64,000 nt of DNA from Epiperipatus broadwayi (GCA_028023455.1 JAQFVV010012405.1:12674031-12738030), one strand, 5' to 3'. Shown: positions 12,700 to 25,345, counted from the first letter of the stretch. Translations and numbers: made by a program. Notes: generated by a model not told the origin, from the letters alone.

Positions 12700-13050
12700 A
12701 CACAAGCTATCAATAACAGTAGTAAATTTTCCACACAGCAGTGCCATCCAGTGGAAGCTTTAGTAATCAATTGATGTAAGAAGGTTTGTACAAAAGATTC
12801 CTACATAATGCCTACTCATCCAATATCTCTGGACTAGTTTCTAGCTTCTGGTTTTCATCAGTGAGGAGCCTTGGATCTGACTGTTTTCAGATCCAACACT
12901 CCTTAATAATAAATGCCACAAGCTAAAAACTGATCTGGGGATGTTTGATGAGTAGGCATTAAGTAGAAATTTTATATACAAATCATTTTGCATCCGCTGA
13001 TTACTAAAGCTTGCAATAGGTAGTGCTACTGTATGGATAGTTTGCTACTA
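12700..13050. repeat. Family B palindrome, diverged
   Basis: Left arm (about 12728-12880) and right arm (about 12905-13041) are diverged inverted copies of the family B unit, including the phrase ATCTCTGGACTAGTTTCTAG on the left and its counterpart on the right. The left arm read on the minus strand keeps an intact CTGATGA box (12855-12861) and GAAAC (12837-12841). The right arm is mutated in the same places. Confidence 0.65.
12826..12867 (-). ncRNA. Hammerhead-like motif, helix I disrupted
   Basis: On the minus strand: TCCTCA, CTGATGA, a 13-base helix II segment, GAAAC, then TAGTC and CAGAGA. The catalytic boxes match the hammerhead core, and ACTAGT gives the tiny stem III with GTC as cleavage triplet. 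The two helix I pairs nearest the core are mismatched here, unlike the copies at 28.9 and 30.1 kb, so activity is doubtful. Confidence 0.45.
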
Positions 13051-13481
13051 TTATATAAAAAGTTATTAACATTAACAAAACATCATATAACTTCTTCCTG
13101 AACACTACATAAGAAAAATATTTAGATTTAAAGCATTAAGTTGATGTTTGAATGTTAGGCTGCTAAAAGAAAAGTTTATTAGACCCTAAAATCCCATTTC
13201 CATTAAATCCAGATCCAAAACTTTTCACTGATGAAATGCACTGAATAGAGAATTATTAAGCATTTAAGCATTTGTATCTACTTACATAAAGTGGCAGAAA
13301 TGAAATGGAAATAGATTTTCTATGTAAGATTTGCTATGTAAGAGTTATTAACTTTAAATAATTCAATAATATAACATTTAACCTTTGATTTCTGGGTAAG
13401 CAGAGCAGTTTGAGTACCAGATATGATCAAATAATATTTGAAAAATATTATGGTTTTATAATCAAGATTTATGCATTATAT

Positions 13482-13655
13482 ATATATTATATAAAGAGCT
13501 TGCAAATAAGCTCTTAACAGGCTTTGCAAAATATCAATGCTTGAATATCCTAGTACTTCAATGAGAAAGCCAGTAGCAGAAACTGGTCTGGAGTTAGGGA
13601 TATTCTGCAAAGCTTGTTAAGAGCTTATTTGTGAGCTCTTTATATAACATTTATA
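13482..13655. repeat. Palindrome with decayed hammerhead-like centre
   Basis: Arms at about 13486-13530 and 13598-13646 are inverted copies (TTATATAAAGAGCT outside, GCTTTGCA inside). The centre on the plus strand (13555-13605) reads CTTCAATGAG, then AGCAGAAACTGGTCTGGAG, which resembles the hammerhead order of box, helix II, GAAAC and GTC. The downstream 13.66-13.72 kb text shares words with 26.93-27.01 and 45.95-46.01 kb. Confidence 0.5.
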
Positions 13656-13659
13656 ATAC

Positions 13660-15335
13660 GAGCTTGTTTAAATTAGGTCATGTGAAATCTGACTTGATTT
13701 ATATATATATGTGTGTATGTGTGTGTGCAGGGAAAGCAATCAGAAGACTATAATATTCAAAATTTACTGATATATTATCAGATTGTTGTGATACGTAATT
13801 CCATTATATATCTAATGTACTCAGCCATGCAAAGCTATTACTAAATCAACAAATCCATTTTGATAAGAAACCTTTGAGAATATTAAGGTCTCAACTCGAC
13901 AAAGGTAACTTAGAGTAATTAACCCAGCCTTTAATCTTCAGAGAACTAGTCTGCCATTGGACAACATTAAAAAATTTTAAATAATGAATTGCATATATTT
14001 ATATGGTGACATTTCTAAAACTTTGCTTCAAATTCTGGAAAAATAAAATGGAATTTTATCTCCAACACAACTTAGGTGTTTTTTGGGGTAACTTTTATAA
14101 CCAACTAAAATAACCATCTAACATTGATCAGTAAATGAACACATAACTATTCTTACCTAGAAGGTAAATCAATAACAGAAAAGCACTCATACTTTCCTCT
14201 CATTGGGCAAGGTTGAAAAATAATGATTTGTCCTTCTCTAAACCTCTATAGGAAATAAATAGCCATTAATTGACTCAGCAGAAAATTAATTAAAGTCAGT
14301 TTTACCTTTCATTTGTGTAAGAATAAACATACAATGGCAGTAAAAGCTTATTGTTCAGATAATCTGTCTTTGGATTTAAACCAAATAAACTAAAATCTTT
14401 TCAGTAGTTTTTGATATTTTTCTTTCAGGCAACAGTCCAAAGTCAACTCTGCTAATCATTTAATAGTGACAAAGAGGCAAAACTCTCCATACAGTAGTAC
14501 CATTCAGTGCCACTGTGTTAAAGAGCTTGTGTAAGCATAAATGATGGTGATCTTGTGATGTTTAGTGGTTTCATTTAATATTGGTTAGAAGGTGGATATC
14601 TACGTATGTTTAACATGGATGTAAACCTAGGACTAAAACTACTCAAACCAATAGTACCCAGCACATAGCAGCCTTGGTTAATGACTTCTTCACTATTCAT
14701 TTATAAAAAGCTGTTAGATTGTTTTTGTTCTGAAGTAGGTTATTTAAAAAACGGAGAAAAACTTTTTATAGTTAAAATTATTAATTTAATAAATAGACTT
14801 GTAAAATTATAATTTTTAATAAAGTTGGCATTTAAAACATTCTGAATATTATAATAATCTGTTTTAAATCCAATTTTATTATTTTATGTTTATAAAAGTT
14901 TTTTTTTTTTTAGAATGTATAAAAATATTTTTTTTTTTGTTCAAGTTCAGATCGTTCAAATTTGTTTTATATTGTTTTGAATTTAGTAACAAAATTTCTT
15001 GATTCGATTTTTTTTTTTCTTTTACTTTCTTATTTTTTATTTCATCCTCTAATAAAATAATCAAAATTTTATTTATTTATGGATTAACTTTAATAGTGAT
15101 AAACAAATCTTTAGTTTGACTTTTTTATTACAAGAGATATTAGATTTGTACTAAAAAAAGAACAAGAAAATTATTTAAAATTTTACAAAAAAAAAACTAA
15201 ATTTCCGTTTCAGGTTTAATGTAAATAAAAATATATTGTATACATAAAAATAAACTCAATAGAAGAATAAAAGTAATTTTTGATTTTTATTTAATAATAA
15301 TAATAATAAAGGATTTACTTATTCTTTTAATTAAT
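13660..15335. other. AT-rich spacer with a truncated family B end
   Basis: The only recognisable item is a short family B outer end at about 14470-14570 (GGCAAAACTCTCCATACAG, then GTGATGTTTAGTGG). The remainder is AT-rich with homopolymer runs, and no coding region is supported. Confidence 0.45.
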
Positions 15336-15364
15336 ACATTGTACTGGCTTAAACCTGCATTTAT

Positions 15365-15870
15365 ATATGTAATATATGTGAGATTCGAACTCAGACTTTC
15401 ATACGACCCACTACTCTCAGTGCCATCTCATATTGCTGACCCACCTGATCACACACATGTTGAAAAGATAAATAATCACCAAATTAGATTTTCTTATTAT
15501 ACTTATAAATCTGAGGTTTGGATAATTAACAGAAGAGCAATACAGAGATTTCATAATGCAGTATGGAGAGATATATGTTAGGAGTTACAAGAAGAAATCG
15601 AACAGAACAAAGTGGGATCAGTGACATCATTGAAAGAATTAAAAGACTGAAGTAGAGTTGAACTGGATATTTTGTTAGAAGAGATGATAATAGATGGAGA
15701 ATTGAAATTTTAAAATAGAACCCAAGAAGTTGTAAAAGATTTAGGAAGAGACCACGTTTGAGACAGGTGGATGAAATAAGAAAGTTTTCTAATGTGATGG
15801 GGAGAAGAGAGGCTACATATTGGAGAAACTGGATTAAATTTTGAGCAACCTTCAAGATGAGTATACAATT
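15365..15870 (+). mobile_element. Family A fragment joined to an RTE 3' relic
   Basis: 15365-15480 is a family A unit (GATTCGAACTCAGACTTTC onward). From about 15490 the plus strand encodes a broken RTE carboxy terminus, with LTY-like text, AIQRF, then RRDDNRWRIEI, ending near 15870. The frame has in-frame stops such as K* in the position of KWSW. There is no tail repeat. Confidence 0.6.
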
Positions 15871-15918
15871 TTATATAAAAATAAGACTGTCATAACTATT
15901 ACTATTATAAATTTTAAA

Positions 15919-16040
<122 letters not shown>

Positions 16041-16098
16041 CCTTTTACTTTCTTTGCATTTCTTCATATATTCTTATATATATATTGCTTACATTAAC

Positions 16099-16291
16099 CA
16101 CTTCATATACACTTTAATGACAGTTGTAACTGTCCTGCAGTCTTCATCAGAGCAATCTTAAATTCCTCTACCTTTTAAAAGGTAGCGAAATTTAAGATCA
16201 CTCTGATGAAGACTGTAGGACAGTTGAAACTGTCAGAAAAATAAAGGAATCATTAAAAAAAGGTTTTTTGCATTAAAGTGTATATGAAAGG
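16099..16291. repeat. Foldback repeat family D with hammerhead-like box
   Basis: The left arm (CTTCATATACACTTTAATG, then ACAGTTGTAACTGTC) and right arm (GACAGTTGAAACTGTC, then CATTAAAGTGTATATGAA) are inverted copies around a centre near 16180. On the plus strand, CTGATGA at 16203-16209 is followed by the hairpin ACTGT-AGG-ACAGT, then GAAAC (16226-16230) and TGTC. The mirror arm has lost the GAAA box. Confidence 0.6.
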
Positions 16292-16969
16292 GTTATTGTA
16301 AACAATATATATATATGAATATTGTTATCATCATCATCATTATCATTATTATTATTATTATTCAACAATAAATTTTTTTTACTTATAAAGGGTTATATGT
16401 TTTTCATATGTACAAGTGATTGATAGGTTCATTTGGCATATTAATTTTTTAGCAAAAAAAATAGTCCAAATTCTTTTTGCATCATTTCCCATAGTGTTTT
16501 ATATATAAGTTGTGTTGGGACATTATTTTTTTCTAGGAAATTTTTTTTACTTAATAGAAAACCATGTTTAAAATAAGGGTTCAAACAATCGATTGCAATT
16601 TGTCTAAGCTGTTTTCATAGTCTAATAGTAAATCCATTTTAAAAAATTTATGTGCAAAGATAATATATGTGAGAGTTTTCTAATATATATTGTTCAATTC
16701 TTGAGGAGTAAGAAGTATTATGAAGATGGAGTTTATGTTCTTTCAATATTATTTTTAAGTTTTGTTCAGCTGTTTGTTTGATATGTGTATATTTTCTCAA
16801 TGTTAAAGGTCATTGTGTTTTTAGGAGTGAAAATTGTTTCATGTCTGTTGAAAGTATAATATCAGCATCATCTACTAGGGCAAATCACTTCTGTTATTAT
16901 TTATAAAAGGTTCATTTTGACATTTGGCTTCATGGATGTAAGCTTGTATTAGTTCTTCATAGGCTGGCA

Positions 16970-18960
16970 GTTTGCTTTAGGAGAGACCAGCTAGTGGCAT
17001 AGATATTGTGAATGTGGAGAGATGTCTTCTGCAGTTGTGTCCAAAGATAAATGTGCAATGAGTGCACCAGTATGTATAGAATGCAAAAATGTGTTGGCAC
17101 ATGCAATGGGGGTTATGAGCTTCTGATAGGATTGATTACTGTGCTGTAGTAAGGTATTTGATCGTCTATAAGTGCTAGTCATGATCTCATAAGTCTTATT
17201 TAGAACAGCACATGAATAAAAGCTGTGTTTCTATGTTTCCTTAGATTTATGGCATAGGTTACAAAATGGATCAATATTTTTTATATAACTAACAGTATTG
17301 AAGAAAGTATGAGGTAATCAAAGCATGAAGGCTGGTCTGCAGCAAGAAATCAAAAAAGTTTGACTCAAGTGACTATCTTCTGAAGTACTATGGAAGTTGT
17401 GACTTGGTAATGGGAGGGAGGATATCTAGTAATCGGTGGGTGTAAACCAGGATGTAAATTTGTCAGTAGAAATATTTACTATTATCATGAATATTTATTT
17501 GATTAGGTATGCTCTGGAGAACTTGGATAAAAGAATGCAAAAAGCCAGGTGTGAGTGGGGGTTTAGCAGTAAGTGTTACAGCAAGCTGATACTCAAGCAC
17601 AGGGAATCCATAGTGTGGTAGCTATAATGTTGACTGTTTTTTGAATGTTAAAGATATCCATAGGGTGTAGCCCAAGTCCATTTTGTATGGCGGGTTAGAT
17701 GAAATGTTTAATGTATATAGAAATAATTTTCATTTCCTACATCAATTTGTTGCATAATGAGAGAAAATGATATGAATAATTTGGGGAATATGATAACTGG
17801 CAAATAGCACATGATTTTTGTCATGACAAGAAGATTGAATAACTGATTTTTTTGAATAAATTAATAGATAGGTTTTGGAAAGGGAAGTGATAAGTAATAA
17901 TGCATTATACTATGCATTTCAAGGTAGAAATGAGAATCCAAGGAATCCATGTGGTTTCCTTGAAAGCTTTTATAATATGATTTGCTAGTGTATAAACTCC
18001 AGGCATCTGTTTTCTTTAAATTAACCTTAAGTTTATACTTTGATGTATATTCTTGTGAATTTTTTTTAGTGTATAGGGAACTGTTTTGATGAAGTGAGAA
18101 AGTCAGTAATATCATCCATGGTTATAATACATGGAATGTGATTCTGGGTGTTACTGATTTGGATACCTGTTATTTTCTGTTGTATTTGTGTTAACAGTGG
18201 GTTGATGTCAAATATAAAGAGAATTGAACTTACTGTTAACCCTTGAGAAATTGATTATGTGGGCATAAAGGCAAGTAAATTTTTACTTCTGAGGATAATG
18301 TATATTTCCTGATTTAGCAGGAAATTGGTAATTAGATATAGGGGTGTTAGTGATGCTCACAAGCGTGTATATTAAGATTTAATTTGGACTGAATTGAAGG
18401 CAGCCTGGATATGAATATGAACAGCTGTTTATGCACATTTTTGAACTCTTTAACAGTAATCAAGATTATCTTGAACATTAGGTATCTTGGGTGGAAAATG
18501 ACTCTTTTTTTCAAACTCCATTGCTGAATTTAGAGGGAGTGTGTGTGGTTCACACTTATCCTTGACAACTTTTTCCAGGATATTGGGCCCATGGAGATAG
18601 GTCACACATTGAAGGGAGTGAATGTGGGTGTTAGCTTCTTGATAAAAGCTATCATAACATTTGGATAGATATATTTTCTGTGAAAGGTGATTGGCAATGT
18701 CATAGAGATATTTGGTAGTAAATTGATTGAGATGTTGAAAAACAAATGTTAGGATCCACTGTGTTATAGGATGACATCATTTGTAAATAGCTGCTAATTT
18801 GTTAGCAAATTGATGATTTTAAATGGATGATGCACCTTTGGAGATTAAAAGTATTCTGGTTTGGGTAAGAATACATTAGGTGTCTTAAGTTTTAGCTGAA
18901 AGTGCTGGTAAATGGGATGAATCATATTATGTCTAGTGTAGTTAAGCCTTCAACCTGAAT
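16970..18960 (-). mobile_element. Decayed LINE relic (zinc-knuckle, non-RTE type)
   Basis: Minus-strand frames, interrupted by many stops, show LINE reverse transcriptase landmarks in order. A SQGLTVSS.LF motif lies near 18200-18250 (RT domain 5, usually G.PQG.P.SP.LF). A degraded catalytic box is near 18105, and YKLKVNLKKTDAW near 18010 matches the block after the catalytic box. NGLGLHPMD appears near 17670, and C..C....T..H....C near 17240-17270 resembles the carboxy-terminal zinc knuckle. The NGLGLH and zinc-knuckle blocks recur in the fresher fragment at 60.5-61.2 kb, so both probably belong to related LINEs. The 5' side abuts the (ATT)n tract. Confidence 0.6.
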
Positions 18961-18972
18961 CACCATGGACTC

Positions 18973-19222
<250 letters not shown>

Positions 19223-19285
19223 CCTTTCTGGCTTTCCATTTTATCTGAGGTTATGTTTTGTGTATCCATTATAATGCTGATCTTA

Positions 19286-19505
<220 letters not shown>

Positions 19506-19509
19506 GTAG

Positions 19510-20860
19510 TATTTTGACCTACTGATAGATCAGCACAGCAATTACACAATTATTGTTTCACTTTCTATTCTGATCACTGTATAATTTTTTAATTCCACAT
19601 AATTTATCTATTCTTTGTATCATTCAATGAATCAATTTCCTTCTTCCATTTTTGCTATTACTGTAGACCGTTACTGCAAAACAACTCTCATTAAAGTTTT
19701 CTCTTTCTTCTCAATATATAACTAAATCAGTTTTTCTCCTTATGGCAATTTTACCAATCAGTTTTCTTTATTCCTTCTTACAAAACTTTCACATTTGTCA
19801 CTCTATATTTCCTAATTAATCCTCTCTATTCTTATCCATACTCACATCTCAAAAACCTCCAATCCCTTGTTAGTTTTCTTATTCACTATACCTATAAATA
19901 AAATGTAAAGAAGTCTTTTTAATAATTATAGCACTACAATACAAAAATCACTCTAATTGTTTTCACAGACAATTTATGGAGAAAGCAGTATTCCCTTATA
20001 TTATCCCTTAACTGTATGATGGTTTTGAGCAGTTTTTACTCCTATTTTAACTTCTAGCTAAAAATTGTTAGAACCCAGCATTAACTGACCAAAGATAAAT
20101 GGTTATCTTATGGACTATAACCTGTTACCTAGAAAAGATTCTGCTCCATCTACTTGAAAAAAGACCTAAGCATCTTGCAAATAATTTCATTCAGCAGAGA
20201 CTCAAAACACATGGCAACATTATAAGTTCTTGATTAATATAGCTTTTATAAAGCATACATCATATAATTGTAAATAATTTATTTCTTTAAACTTAGTAAA
20301 TATAACATATTATTGCAAATTATTAACATCCTATCTTCTATATACATTTTTAGAGGTTTGTATTAGTTTATTTATTAAAAATTAAATACACTGCATTTTA
20401 AAAGTTATTTTATTTTTAAACTTTAAATAAATGAAATTAAAAAATCAGAATAAAGCAAATAAGCACAAGATAAGCTTCTGGCTAAACTGGTCTATCTTCA
20501 ACAGATCATAAATGTCATTACAATATTCTCAATGTCATTCACTATTTATCTGGATGCCTTGCAATATTCAATTTAGAAATGTATATATGGATCAACTAAG
20601 TCTACATTTATTTCTATAATTATTTTAACAAACTTGCAAACAACATCTATTTTCCGCTAATGAAATCAATTTATTATTCACATTAAAGATATTTGCATTA
20701 ATATGACTCCTACGTTCTTACATGATAAATAAATTAAGCATCAATACTTTGAAGCATCAACATAATCAAAATTTTTATTCTTAATTGCTAAATAATTTTT
20801 TAGAAATATACTCATGAATTATAACTGTAATGTTTTAGTTCATCCATAAATCAGTTTACA
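19510..20860. other. AT-rich spacer, nothing recognised
   Basis: No frame or repeat could be supported. The plus strand is pyrimidine-rich in parts (19620-19860). Confidence 0.4.
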
Positions 20861-20922
20861 TATCATCATCATCATCAACCATTATCAATCCACTGCAGGA
20901 TGAAGGTCTCTCCAAGTTTAAT

Positions 20923-21960
20923 TCATCTTCTCCTATCTTTAGCTTCTCTTCTCCACATCATCCCTGCATACATGGTCTCTTTCTGGGTCTTTTTACAATC
21001 TCTTGGAATCCAGTTTAAGATTTCAATTGTCCATCTATTATCATCTCTTCTAGCAATATGTCCAGCCCAACTCCACTTCAATCTTTTACTTTTTTCAATG
21101 AGGTCAGTAATACCTGTTTGTTCTCTTACCCATATATTGCGTTTTTGATCTCGCCTTGTTACTCCCAACATGCATCTCTCCATACTTCTTTGAGTTGTCT
21201 GGAGTCTCTGTATTGCTTTTCTACTAAGTGTCCAAGTCTCAGATCCATAAGTAAGAACTGGTAAAACACATTTGTTAAAAACCTTTTTCAAACACATAGG
21301 CATATTTTCTTTTAGTATCAAGTTATTTCTACAAAAAGCACTCCAACCAAGTTTAATTCTATGATTAATTTCATCCATTATGTTTTCATCTGTATTAATA
21401 ATCTGACCAAGGTATTTGTAACTGTTAACTTCTTCTAATTCATCATAATCAATCTTTATTTTCATATTTTGAGCAAATCGATTAAACATTACTTTAGTCT
21501 TTTTAACATTTATCTTTAGTCCTACTTTCCTACTTTCATCTGATAACTCCTGCAACATTTCCTGCAGCTCTGAAGCATTATTTGCAAAAACAACTACATC
21601 ATCTGCAAAATCTAAATGATTTAAATAATCTCCATTTACTTTCACTTCTTTAGTTGCCCATTTTAATCCACAAAATATTTCTTGCAGCACTGCTGTAAAA
21701 TGTTTTGGAGATATGGAGTCACCTTGTCTTACACTTTTCTCAATGATGACTTTTCCAGTATCATTATATAATCTAATTGTTGCTGTTGCATTTTTATAAA
21801 TATTCTTTAAAATATGACAATATCCTGGATCTATACCTTGATGATCCAATGCTTTAATCACTGAAGAAATGTGTATAGAATCAAATGCCTTTTCATAATC
21901 TACAAATCCAAAACATAATGGCAACTCATATTCATTTGTCCTTTCTATAACTTCTCTCAA
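20923..21960 (-). CDS. RTE reverse transcriptase palm to C terminus (fragment)
   Basis: A 345-codon frame of a non-LTR reverse transcriptase, the enzyme that copies element RNA at a nicked chromosomal target. Visible motifs are FVDYEKAFDS at residues 19-28 (first catalytic Asp), RQGDSISP at 78-85, and the FADD catalytic box at 118-121. LKINVKKTKVM follows the box, SYKYLGQIIN comes next, and the family-typical tail includes WSWAGHIARRDDNRW. The frame has no true start: its Met is internal, and the fingers domain continues upstream in other frames. The carboxy end is shifted relative to the 55.4-kb copy (RDCKKTQKE instead of RDCKRPRKR), with loss of the VRWMDEI block. It is a pseudogene-like fragment with most catalytic residues intact. 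Confidence 0.8.
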   Translation of the reverse strand: MREVIERTNEYELPLCFGFVDYEKAFDSIHISSVIKALDHQGIDPGYCHILKNIYKNATATIRLYNDTGKVIIEKSVRQGDSISPKHFTAVLQEIFCGLKWATKEVKVNGDYLNHLDFADDVVVFANNASELQEMLQELSDESRKVGLKINVKKTKVMFNRFAQNMKIKIDYDELEEVNSYKYLGQIINTDENIMDEINHRIKLGWSAFCRNNLILKENMPMCLKKVFNKCVLPVLTYGSETWTLSRKAIQRLQTTQRSMERCMLGVTRRDQKRNIWVREQTGITDLIEKSKRLKWSWAGHIARRDDNRWTIEILNWIPRDCKKTQKETMYAGMMWRREAKDRRR

Positions 21961-22213
21961 TACCTGGATATGATCTACTGTAATAAAACCACTTTTAAAT
22001 CCAGCTTGTTCCCTTGGTTGTGGAAATCCAATGTTCTTTATAGACGAGTTGTAATTATCTTGGTAAAAATTTTGTATAAAACTAATAAAAGGCTGATAGG
22101 TCTGTAATTTCTAATATCTTCTTTATCACCTTTTTTAAATATTAATATTATTACTGCATTCTTCCAATCATCTGGTACATCTTTATCATTTAGACATTTG
22201 GTATATAACTTTG

Positions 22214-22732
22214 CTAAAAAAAAAATTCTATTTTTTCACCTGCTTCTTTTAATATATCAATTATAATTCCATCATTACCTGGAGCCTTTCCTTTCTTCAT
22301 ATATTTAATTGTATGTTTCACTTCTTCATTTAAAATTCTGGGCAATTCAGAAGATGTAATAGATATAGGAGGTACTTGTTCTTTATTACTATATAATTCT
22401 TGATAAAAGTCTTCTACCCATTTCATAATGTCATCTCTCTTTTTAGTAATAATTCCATCTTTTTTTCTTATTGCAGATATAAATTTCCTATCAATAACAA
22501 AATGTTGTTTTACATTATTGAGACTTTTATTTTCTTCTACAGCTTTCCTTGCTAGTTCACAGTTATACTTTCTTATATCATTTTCAACTCTTTTCCGTAC
22601 CATTTTACAAAATTTGAGATATTCAATCCTTTTTAATGCATCATTTTTGTATACCTTCATATTCCTTCTTTTTTTCGTAAATTTTCTAGTCTCAGTAGAA
22701 ATTTTATTGGTCAATTGCTGTTTTACATACAC
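22214..22732 (-). pseudogene. RTE linker and fingers domain fragment
   Basis: A 172-codon frame rich in Lys, Arg and Asn that ends with KYMKKGKAPGNDGIIIDILKEAG, shown here only as its key block KGKAPGNDG (about residue 148). That block is the conserved entry to the fingers domain of LINE reverse transcriptases. The preceding basic region corresponds to the linker between endonuclease and RT. The frame stops in a homopolymer at 22214-22225 (run of A on the plus strand), so slippage broke it. The continuation (GDKEDIRNYRPISLL) is found in the next block downstream on the minus strand. Confidence 0.7.
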
Positions 22733-22739
22733 TCAATAT

Positions 22740-23400
22740 TATATGTTTAATAACCACAATTTATTTTCTTAAGTAAATTAATTTAAAATTAATTTAAATT
22801 AGTAAAATTAGTTAGTAAAATTAGTGAAATTTCATCTGATTTCTATTTGAAATTGTAAGATGTCTTGATTAATAATTACAAAAATTGGTGTTAATATTTC
22901 ACACTTTTGAAATATTGATCCTTGAGTTTATTTGCCATTTTCTTCCTACACGGCATGTCAGCAGCGTAAAGTTGGCACTCCATACTTAGTCCTCTTTACC
23001 GAAATTTAGAGAAAAGGCATATAAACTAAACATACATGTTATATTACCTTATTGATAATTTTCAGTAGATTGCAAGGTTATCTTAAACATGTACTACAAT
23101 TTATGTTGATTTTTTTTTTTTTTACTTCGATTTTTATGAAAAATATTTATTTTTAAATATATATTTCTACAAAAGAATAATGTACAGAAATTATACATAA
23201 GATTTTTTATTAGTATATATTATTGTACTTCGTATTATATATATATATATAGACTTACTAATACAATGTTTCAAACAAATATAAATATTGAAGCGATCAA
23301 ATATATTTATATATATTAAATACGTATCTATAAAGATATACTTATAAAGAGCAAATATTTCTAAAAAATATTCAATTAATAAAAAATTAGATTTAGCTTT
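22740..23400. other. AT-rich spacer, nothing recognised
   Basis: There are short direct repeats of TTAGTAAAATTAG near 22795-22830 and AT microsatellites near 23230 and 23310. No gene is supported. Confidence 0.4.
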
Positions 23401-23404
23401 TAAA

Positions 23405-23662
23405 GTATATGAGCACAGACTTTCACACGACCCACCACTCTCCACTCTATCTCAAACACTGATACACTTGAATACATATATGTCGAAAAGATTATGTGTC
23501 CAAGTGTGTCAGTGTTATGAGATAGAGTGGAGAGTGGTGGGTCGGATGAAAGTCTGTACTCATATACTTTAAAGAAAAGATTATGTGTTCAAGTGTGTTA
23601 GTGTTATGAGATAGAGTGGAGAGTGGTGGGTCATATGAAAGTCTGTGCTCATATACCCTATA
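23405..23662. repeat. Family A: one inverted and two tandem copies
   Basis: The first copy (23405-23480) runs in one direction. The next two (from about 23490 and 23579, period 89 bases) run the opposite way and are almost identical to each other. All contain GAGTGGAGAGTGGTGGGTC or its complement. Confidence 0.75.
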
Positions 23663-23962
23663 TATTACATATATAGACACAGGTATATAATAAGCCTGTA
23701 TGTTTCAGTTAGTATTTAGCTTTTAAATAAGTTATACTACTTTAACTTTTTTTTACTTTAAAATGTCTTTTGTTTGTAAAAGAAATAATAAAGTAAAAGA
23801 AATAATAAAGCATAAGAAATAAAATAATAAATATTCATCTGCACAGAATTAAAACTAGAATGACTATCATTTATTGCCTAATAAATTGATTCATATCCGA
23901 TTTCAAAAACACTTTTATCTTGTTCTAATCAAGAATAACACATCTAAAATTTCACAATATTT

Positions 23963-24056
23963 TGTCAAGCATTGGTGGTCGAGAAGTTAGCGACAGCTGC
24001 TTTAAAGCAGTTGTCCCGGGTTAGCGGGTTCGTTTCCCGGTTGATGCTATGACACA
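23963..24056 (+). repeat. tRNA-derived SINE, copy S3
   Basis: Same unit as S2, with A box TGGTCGAGAAG and B box GGGTTCGTTTCC. The acceptor-like ends GCATTGG and TTGATGC flank it, and it is followed by an A-rich tail. The unit is bounded by TGTCA and TGACA. Confidence 0.75.
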
Positions 24057-24552
24057 TGAGAAGAAAAAAAATCACAATATTGATATTTTTCATTATGTGT
24101 CAATTAAAGTATGTTTCATTTGCCAGAAAATTTTTTTTAAATCTCAAACCAGGTAGAAAACTCACTTCGTTAATGCAATCAAAATGATATTACAACCAGC
24201 TTAGTGAGACAGAAATATTTATGATTAAATTTTCTTAAATAATATTTTTGAAAATATAAAATTATGTTAATATTATAAATAGAATAAAATCTGTTTCTAC
24301 AAATGATGGCTATTAACTTTTTATTATTGTTTCAGATACACCATAAATTTAAGCTTCAAAAACAGTCCAAGTTGCATGTAAGCTAAATTTTTATATGGGA
24401 TCATAAGTTGGATATTATCATTCTGTTAATATTAACCAATTATTTTTTGTATTTGTGTTAAAATAAAAAACTAAAATGATGCTAACCTTTATTTTAATCA
24501 CTGTCTTGATTTTTAGAATGACTCTATTTACAGATATTATTTAATTCTCAAA

Positions 24553-25345
24553 TTTATCTATCATGTGCATAGGACATATGTAATTAAATATAAAGGATTT
24601 CAGCTTTTTCACCTATGTGCTATAATAATTTATATAAGTTCAACGATGCTATGTTGAGTACAGGGAAACTCTCAAACCCAAACACAAGATAGAAACTTTA
24701 TAAAGATAAGAGTGGTCATCTTACCTTTAACATAAATTCTGATTTACATAGGCCAATCCGAAGCATCTTGGTTTGAGAGAGTGAAGATCTTATTCTATTC
24801 ATTTTTACACCCATTACTTTCTCTCATATATTAACATATGGGAAATCTTTCAATTTACTATGAATCAATTTTAAGAAATAGTAGACACTATGTAATGCTA
24901 AAATTCATCTATCAACACAGCATCATTGAGCTTACATGAATTATTACAGTGCATATGTGAAAAAGATAAAAATTCTTTCTATTTAATTACATATGTCCTA
25001 TGTGCTTGATAGATAACTTTAAACATTGCATGGTGTCTACTAATTCTTAAAATTGACTCACAGTAAAACGAAAGATTTTGCATATGTTAATATATGAAAG
25101 AAAATAACAGATGTAAAAGTGAACAGAGTAACATCGTAACTCTCTCAAATCAAGATGCTTCTGATTGACCTATGTAAATCAGAATTTTAGATAAAGATAA
25201 AATGGCTACTCTTATCTTTATAAAGTGTCTATCATATGTTTGGGTTTGAGAGTTTCCTGAACTCAACAAAGCATCACTGAGATTATATAAATTATTACAG
25301 CATATATGTGAAAATATTGAAATTCTGTCTATTTAATTAGATATA
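24553..25345. repeat. Complex inverted-repeat cluster
   Basis: Segment 24553-24660 is inverted twice, at about 24914-25019 and again at about 25245-25345. Segment 24660-24905 is inverted at about 25021-25260. The result is a cruciform-prone region of nearly 800 bases with no coding frame. Identity between arms is moderate, so it is not recent. Confidence 0.65.

Larger units (their letters stand above)
20864..22735 (-). mobile_element. RTE LINE, 5'-truncated, best copy in window
   Basis: Minus-strand element whose 3' end is a GATGAT microsatellite (ATCATC at 20864-20876 on the plus strand), as is usual for RTE-clade LINEs. Three coding blocks follow in order: fingers (22214-22732), a connecting block with one frameshift and a stop (about 21961-22213), and RT palm to carboxy terminus (20923-21960). 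The endonuclease is missing; a matching endonuclease relic lies at 52.3-53.2 kb. The other RTE pieces in the window (3.0, 3.2-6.05, 6.3-11.4, 15.5, 55.4, 63.4 kb) align to it. Confidence 0.85.

Noticed and set aside
12700-13050. CRISPR array or integron attC site
   Set aside because: Palindromes are isolated, without regular spacers or cas or integrase genes, and the context is eukaryotic.
20900-21264. Plus-strand frames of 68 and 82 codons, and the antisense frames at 55461-55736 and 63593-63984
   Set aside because: They are the antisense of the RTE carboxy terminus; the coding strand is clear from FADD, WAGHIARR and the tail repeat.
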